A stretch of DNA of 64,000 nucleotides, from assembly GCA_032209605.1 (NCBI GenBank), contig JASFXZ010000045.1:1178001-1242000 (forward strand), given 5' to 3'. Positions 62,601 to 64,000 of the stretch are shown here, in pieces. A program made the position numbers and the translations under genes. The number at the start of each line of letters is the position of its first letter. The stretch's first letter is position 1. The stretch is from Mactromeris polynyma. Lineage: Eukaryota > Mollusca > Bivalvia > Venerida > Mactridae. The notes beneath the pieces were generated by a model. The model did no database searches. It was given only the letters and a program-made list of their open reading frames with translations, and had not been told where the DNA came from.

Positions 62601-63763
62601 CATAAAACCAAGAAAGTCTTCTAAATTTCAACACCGGACAATTCCCCGTGGTGATGAATAACAACACTACTTACTGGATAAATCTTGAAATACACTATAA
62701 ACATTGTTAACCAATCTGCTTCAAGGTTACAAATATTTTTAAATTGAAGAGAAATTGCCTTGGTGGTTAACGTAAGATTTGATTGGTTTACACAACACTG
62801 AATATGCAAATAGCAAAACCATGTTATAAAGTACGGCTGTGCTGAAAAAAGGGTATAATAGATATGCAGGGTATAGCATTATGTAACCCTATTCTCTTCT
62901 CTTGACAATTAGTAGGCTTGCCATGTTGCCTTTGGGCATCTAGTCAAAGTTACTGAAAGTATTATATTTGTGATGGTCATTGAAAATGTGGATTTGATTG
63001 CATCTGAACTAAGTGGAGAAATTTGTGTCCATTTGACTCATTTCAGTGTCTTCTTGAATGCTGAAAAATTGATTTGCGTTTAATTCAACTAATTATTTTT
63101 CAGGTAAGAAGACACAGTGTCCTCGAGGCTTCACATCAATGGCAGGTCAAGAAAGATGTGAACGTTGCAGTAACAATACCTATTGTGAGCATGGAAATAC
63201 TTACCCTTGTCCAGAACATTGTATCTGTGAGAATGGGTTGCTTTCAATGAGTATACCAGGTCATGAATGTGGTAAGTATTTACAGATTGATTAATATTAT
63301 CAGCATTATGATTAATATTATCAGCCTTATTTTTATACCCTTGCAAACAAAGTTATGGGGGTATACTTGAGTCTCTCTGTTGGTCGGTCGGTTGGTCTGA
63401 ATACAAAAACTTGAGAATCTAATTTAGGGACATGAAACATAAAGGTACAAATTCGTTGTTGAATAAGGGTGAACTAACCAAACATTATTTTATCATTCTT
63501 GAACTGAGTCAATTGTTAATGTTGAACCGGGAAGTATTGTTTTATGTCTGGTGAACTGGGAAGTATCATGTGCAATTCCTGATGCTTAATGCTTCATGAA
63601 AAGAATGTTATACTATTTTCAGACACTAGTCCTAATGTACCATGTCCTAATGGAACATATCATCAATTCAAGGATGGAAAGGCAGAGTGTTTACCATGCA
63701 CCCCTGGATTTTATTGCACCCCATATATTATCAAGTGCTGGGTTGGTCATTACTGTCCAGGAG
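29589..63763 (+). CDS. large secreted cysteine-rich protein with FAMeT-like domain (5' part, 15 exons)
   Basis: Coding exons: 29589-29616, 32286-32351, 33415-33471, 34003-34056, 34717-34800, 35624-35764, 36846-37085, 37755-37949, 41313-41486, 46859-47126, 48841-48998, 51916-52119, 61154-61390, 63104-63271, 63623-63763. Together 2215 nt, 738 codons plus one base, open throughout and continuing past the window. It starts with signal peptide MKLILAVISVFCCAQVS. Exons 5-9 and 12-15 are repeated modules CPxGxYC…CxPGYYC, resembling GCC2/GCC3 or ephrin-receptor-like Cys-rich repeats. Exons 10-11 are nearly Cys-free and fit a farnesoic-acid-O-methyltransferase-like (FAMeT, Methyltransf_FA) domain. Thirteen of fourteen introns are phase 1. 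Several N-glycosylation sequons are present and no membrane segment is seen so far. An extracellular or matrix role is likely; the ligand is unknown. Confidence 0.85.
30390..30735. repeat. diverged tandem duplication in intron 1
   Basis: Two units of about 180-190 bp share CCCGTTTTGTAAT, 'tatttcatcatgaa(a)t.aactgg', 'gtaaaat..gtcttattt' and 'aaagacat'. CCCGTTTTGTAAT or a one-base variant occurs at about 30407, 30527, 30562 and 30706. Confidence 0.65.
30749..30791. repeat. 17-bp perfect hairpin of the GTAGTGTCCGTAAC motif
   Basis: Arms ATGGTTACGGACACTAC and GTAGTGTCCGTAACCAT around a 9-base loop. The same motif, GTAGTGTCCGTAA, recurs singly at about 31328, 31680 and 31892, all in intron 1. 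Confidence 0.9.
32286..32351 (+). CDS. Cys-rich gene exon 2
   Basis: Completes the signal peptide (VFCCAQVS) and continues LMLEAGSLSILHTQ. Acceptor TTTGCAG, donor GTAAGT, phase 1 at both ends. Confidence 0.75.
33415..33471 (+). CDS. Cys-rich gene exon 3
   Basis: Encodes LSAYFVTGLWQTSPGVNAP. Acceptor CCATTTCAG, donor GTAAGT, phase 1-1. Confidence 0.78.
34003..34056 (+). CDS. Cys-rich gene exon 4
   Basis: Encodes EVDGIFNISVIRDDKPDG with an N-I-S sequon. Acceptor TTTTAACAG, donor GTAAGT, phase 1-1. Confidence 0.78.
34717..34800 (+). CDS. Cys-rich gene exon 5, first YYC module
   Basis: Encodes QTCVEHYYCPENDTRMYFCG and on to NNET. First cysteine-containing exon of the mature protein. Phase 1-1. 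Confidence 0.85.
34885..35030 (-). mobile_element. tRNA-derived SINE-like insertion in intron 5
   Basis: On the - strand a head GGGAGGCATTGTGGTCGAGG carries an A-box-like TGGTCGAGGGG and, about 50 bases on, a degenerate B box GGTTTTGATCA. Divergent; related fragments may lie at 12160-12250 and 33850-33945. Confidence 0.5.
35624..35764 (+). CDS. Cys-rich gene exon 6
   Basis: Contains CLPCPAGKYCFNG and CEPGYYCPGQG, two classic repeats. The donor GTGAGT at 35765 also reads in frame as Cys, so a retained intron would extend the frame briefly. Confidence 0.88.
36556..36645. repeat. 45-bp perfect tandem duplication in intron 6
   Basis: Two identical units (36556-36600 and 36601-36645), each beginning GTCGATAAATAGTTATCTTC. 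Identity indicates a recent event. Confidence 0.93.
36846..37085 (+). CDS. Cys-rich gene exon 7
   Basis: 79 codons with KCPAGTYQNMSNGW, CSPCPEYMFCDQSG, FCHEGWYCGINETSPRPVGQ and YCQPGEYCVKG. Two sequons (NMS, NET). Donor GTATAT is weak. Confidence 0.9.
37755..37949 (+). CDS. Cys-rich gene exon 8
   Basis: Contains TCQAGYYQPKEAMSLCFVCP, VGSYCSEAG, LCEPGWFCDF and SCPVGYMCING. Phase 1-1, donor GTAAGG. Confidence 0.9.
38822..40703. mobile_element. 145-bp-repeat-bearing element, copy 1 (about 11 units)
   Basis: Starts TTAACCAGGTTTT and ends AAAACCTGGTTTGTGGGCAT then TGCCCATTTCTTGTTT. Subterminal inverted repeats AACCAGGTTTT/AAAACCTGGTT and a small stem-loop (TGGGC-ATT-GCCCA) close it. Inside are about 11 tandem units with an almost constant 145-bp period (the TCGCTTGGGA core recurs from 38971 to about 40419). 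Each unit carries AAGGTCAAGGTCAC or a close variant. Ends like these plus an internal satellite resemble Helentron/HINE or bivalve 'pearl' elements. Confidence 0.8.
41313..41486 (+). CDS. Cys-rich gene exon 9, 3' border uncertain
   Basis: Contains MCPAGYFQPQMNQTTCIICP and VGKYCYKG. Two donors fit the phase: GTAGTA after 41405 and GTAAAT after 41486. I give the longer form. Its last third is GC-rich (CCGCGCGCCTGCGCGGG), and the +1 frame reads RDIHTRPNGTM, which resembles the module consensus (EITQRPVG in exon 12), so a frameshift or base-call error is possible. Confidence 0.65.
41776..41794. repeat. poly-C tract
   Basis: An uninterrupted run of C (about 18) in intron 9. A second, about 16 long, lies at 61077-61093 just before exon 13. 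Length is likely to be polymorphic and prone to base-call error. Confidence 0.9.
41867..42930. repeat. 168-bp tandem array, six units, in a dispersed element
   Basis: GGAATTCAAC recurs at 41971, 42139, 42307, 42475, 42643 and 42811, exactly 168 bp apart. Units 1-4 are almost identical; units 5-6 are more diverged. The array follows an inverted CCCCGTCCCCGAAGGGGGAG and repeated CCGTCCGTCCG. As 168 is divisible by three, a 253-codon open frame of 56-residue repeats appears; I regard it as an artefact. Confidence 0.93.
43470..44803 (-). pseudogene. relic of a Mutator-like transposase-domain protein
   Basis: On the - strand within intron 9 of the + strand gene. First block (44803-44447): FRDKSGVFCKVCSKNLWC, then RDGWREGWRVI, then after a frame change NRVAYGKLHPQKAKGMPCFD followed by VNTKLGTG, ending at a plausible GTATGT donor. 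Second block (about 44130-44042): RAGEAIESFAVDSARQAARD then AFQQEMEYV. Third block (about 43580-43480): frameshifted remains of ISVEPMDA and SNKTLIG. The order and motifs fit the multicopy Mutator-like transposase-domain family. Frame breaks and gaps mark it as dead. Confidence 0.65.
45608..46598. mobile_element. hAT-like MITE with perfect 8-bp duplication
   Basis: A 991-bp segment with imperfect inverted ends TAGCGATGTCAACGGTTAAC and (right end reversed) TAGGGATGTCAATAACTGTT. GATAAAAT flanks both sides (45600-45607 and 46599-46606). An 8-bp duplication and TAG/CAG-GGATGTCAA ends fit hAT. Many GGTTAACC-type words occur near both ends. An internal 40-bp stretch starting AATAATGCGATCACTGTTTG is present twice (near 45778 and 45899). 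No transposase. Confidence 0.85.
46607..46858. other. intron sequence before exon 10
   Basis: Nothing recognisable other than the splice acceptor TGTTGCAG at 46851-46858. Confidence 0.5.
46859..47126 (+). CDS. Cys-rich gene exon 10, FAMeT-like domain part 1
   Basis: Begins DRFHRWFALNPKSTELRRTD. The strand pattern VTFSVKSSANVSVIGYEDG, followed later by a YMIGSEE stretch, fits the Methyltransf_FA fold. Only two cysteines. Ends in phase 2, the sole non-phase-1 junction. Confidence 0.88.
47127..48840. other. intron 10, dispersed repeats only
   Basis: Contains a dispersed motif 'acttgcccgttcgggcagac' (near 47760 and 48050) bracketing about 350 bp, possibly another degenerate element, and otherwise AT-rich DNA. 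No exon found. Confidence 0.5.
48841..48998 (+). CDS. Cys-rich gene exon 11, FAMeT-like domain part 2
   Basis: Encodes RPFWLKYHNSTLTQFGSGQF and ends SQSGSDWMTPA. F-W-[IL] followed by G-x-G and a final G-x-x-W are hallmarks of the domain's second half. Three N-x-S/T sites. Confidence 0.9.
49037..49379. mobile_element. short MITE, superfamily uncertain
   Basis: A 343-bp segment with inverted ends CAGTCATGGCGAAT and ATTCGCCATGACTG. ATGTCA flanks both sides (49031-49036 and 49380-49385); taking shorter ends, TGATGTCACA flanks as a 10-bp direct repeat (49029-49038 and 49378-49387). The two readings overlap, so the duplication length is ambiguous. The interior has repeated GGTC-GAC words. Confidence 0.75.
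49388..50977. other. intron 11, no gene seen
   Basis: AT-rich. Near 50240-50550 a motif like 'gatgatcaccataagaagat' recurs three times about 130 bases apart, a weak diverged tandem repeat. No splice-bounded exon. Confidence 0.5.
50978..51761. mobile_element. 145-bp-repeat-bearing element, copy 2 (4 units)
   Basis: Same left end (TTAACCAGGTTTT), same right end (CATTGCCCATTTCTTGTTT) and four internal units, with cores at 51062, 51207, 51346 and 51492. Same orientation as copy 1, in intron 11. Confidence 0.8.
51916..52119 (+). CDS. Cys-rich gene exon 12
   Basis: Contains NCTQGYYSLGLGACLPCPRG, RFCYQAG, NGYYCEGGEITQRPVGKYCP and RGYECSG. Acceptor TGAATTTTAG, donor GTAAGT. It returns to the module type after the FAMeT-like domain. 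Confidence 0.9.
52120..54249. other. intron 12, left part
   Basis: Contains a GC-richer patch (52180-53200) unlike its surroundings with several short open frames on both strands, but no domain, splice pattern or inverted ends that I can support. It may be an unrecognised insertion. Confidence 0.4.
54250..54850 (-). pseudogene. 3' end of a LINE-type retrotransposon
   Basis: On the - strand two frames give LLQEHGLNNIWLNRSP and LSKFRVSSHDLAIETGRHDN followed by a CIYC…HFLLVCPFY segment. This SKFR-SSH-L-IETGR…C-x-x-C…HFLL-CP-Y pattern is typical of the C-terminus after reverse transcriptase in CR1/RTE-like LINEs. Frames are broken and RT is absent, as in 5'-truncated copies. Confidence 0.65.
55155..56890 (+). 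pseudogene. relic of a multicopy ORF with D-N-C-x-G-Q-N-K-N motif
   Basis: Block 1 (55167-55324): HIHYSFDYAQQV then GPFFFKMPRKCQCYGVCYEA, ending at GTACAT. Block 2 (56272-56385): VQYAIVGKGANGVISMLHHL then FEHHGYDE. Block 3 (56391-56446): TLHMDNCSGQNKNNTVTW then TAA. Block 4 (about 56700-56890): NAPYVEKEIIILKRNVYIAG and GLGAMRQ. These pieces occur in this order in uncharacterised multicopy proteins of aquatic animals; the DNC-GQNKN motif suggests a DDE/RNase-H-type transposase, but that is inference. Stops and gaps show decay. Confidence 0.55.
55640..56205. repeat. dispersed repeat with three ~150-bp units
   Basis: ACTCATATCT recurs at 55651, 55794 and 55950. Each unit has 'agtatatgagccagag' and 'aaagttatggcccttgac'. 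The right part (55965-56200) is also present at 60015-60245, ending 'gtgacaaaggctgcaagtgg' and 'catctgtgtc'. Inserted within the relic at 55155-56890. Confidence 0.85.
56891..58789. other. intron 12, AT-rich stretch
   Basis: Very AT-rich with no gene, tandem repeat or inverted ends that I can support. A short palindrome CCCTGTCAGGG lies near 57420. Confidence 0.5.
58790..59005. mobile_element. 145-bp-repeat-bearing element, copy 3 (no full unit)
   Basis: Begins TTAACCAGCTATGCGATGG and keeps the common right part: 'ttgttgcatatatatata', 'cacctctggcacctttgcagcattgatgat' (two pieces) and the terminal stem-loop with CCCATTTCTTGTTT. Only a short remnant of the unit remains. Confidence 0.75.
59150..59760. 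repeat. dispersed 'aaatgttcaccatgatgaga' family, tandem fragments
   Basis: Three or four diverged units of about 180 bp with 'aaatgttcaccatg' and 'aaggtcacac'. Related single fragments lie at 38640-38815 and 61570-61745. Many carry a TCAAGGTCA word. Confidence 0.7.
60010..60247. repeat. second copy of the 55640 dispersed repeat (one unit)
   Basis: Matches 55965-56200 over the whole length, with scattered substitutions, in the same orientation. It shows where the mobile unit ends: 'gcaagtgg.g.catctgtgtc'. Confidence 0.85.
60250..61076. other. intron 12, right part
   Basis: No supported feature apart from a poly-T tract (60428-60440) and AT-rich sequence. Confidence 0.5.
61154..61390 (+). CDS. 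Cys-rich gene exon 13
   Basis: 78 codons with CSEPCPDNFNCSKPGTFHVT, EICQPGYYCING and LPCEPGYFCYQG. Its first third is a Gly/Tyr/Phe-rich non-module stretch. Follows a 9-kb intron. Confidence 0.9.
61391..63103. other. intron 13
   Basis: Contains a dispersed-repeat fragment at 61570-61745. 61790-62830 differs in texture from its flanks and is bordered by repeat pieces ('aggtcaaaggtaaacaagag' and 'cttgacaattagtaggcttg'), so it may be an insertion into such a repeat. No coding content recognised. Confidence 0.4.
63104..63271 (+). CDS. Cys-rich gene exon 14
   Basis: Encodes GKKTQCPRGFTSMAGQERCE, RCSNNTYCEHGNTYPCPEHC and ICENG. It has more cysteines per residue than the others. Phase 1-1. Confidence 0.9.
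63623..63763 (+). CDS. Cys-rich gene exon 15 (last in window)
   Basis: Encodes DTSPNVPCPNGTYHQFKDGK, CLPCTPGFYCT and CWVGHYCPGG, then GTTTGT. No stop is reached; the gene continues to the right. Confidence 0.88.
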
Positions 63764-64000
63764 GTTTGTAGAATTCATAAGGTTGACCATTGTATCTCTT
63801 ACAGAATAACTAGATATTTGTGTCCTTATAAAATGTTACAGCAACTATGATTTATCAAGGCTTTTCATGTGCAGAAATATGTGCACAAATTATGTTATTT
63901 GAATGTTCATGTATTAACTGCATAAAACAGGCATTACACGACAGTAAAACTTATTTAGAAACCCTTCCCAGCAGGCACAACAACGTTGAAACAACGGTCA
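63764..64000. other. start of intron 15
   Basis: Begins with donor GTTTGT at 63764. No further exon before the window ends. Confidence 0.6.

Overview
The window is eukaryotic nuclear DNA from an invertebrate animal. AT-rich sequence separates short exons with clean GT-AG borders, and much of the rest is interspersed repeats. The style of the repeats (arrays carrying AAGGTCAAGGTCAC, the 'gccataactc' and 'atggcccttgactta' families, variable-length arrays in small elements) and the protein families suggest a bivalve mollusc. That assignment is an inference and was not tested by any search.

Three genes can be followed exon by exon. (1) 2004-2450, + strand: the last two coding exons of an unidentified gene. 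(2) 9667-22237, - strand: a complete 19-exon ABHD16A (phosphatidylserine lipase of the ER) of 523 residues; all 18 splice phases agree and the Ser/Asp/His triad is present. (3) 29589 to beyond the right edge, + strand: the first 15 coding exons of a large secreted cysteine-rich protein with a signal peptide, repeated CPxGxYC modules and one farnesoic-acid-O-methyltransferase-like (FAMeT) domain. Thirteen of its fourteen introns seen here are phase 1.

The rest is mainly mobile DNA. 1-1730 is a 46-bp satellite with a higher-order repeat. A TTAA-flanked MITE lies at 8146-8788. Between ABHD16A and the secreted-protein gene sits a Ty3/Gypsy-type LTR element (24056-28225) with nearly identical LTRs, a 5-bp target duplication, a primer-binding site matching the 3' end of a tRNA-Leu, and large internal deletions. 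Its pol frame carries a broken RNA 2'-phosphotransferase (Tpt1/KptA) segment between RNase H and the pre-integrase linker. Between pol and the 3' LTR lie six tandem 29-nt hairpins with compensatory base changes. This is the most unusual object in the window.

Further right are a TTA-flanked Harbinger-like MITE (28756-29115) and, inside introns of the secreted-protein gene, three copies of one element with 0 to 11 internal 145-bp units, a 168-bp array, a hAT-like MITE with a perfect 8-bp duplication (45608-46598), another MITE (49037-49379), and relics of a Mutator-like transposase, a LINE and an unnamed multicopy ORF. No bacterial operon, CRISPR array or rRNA was seen.
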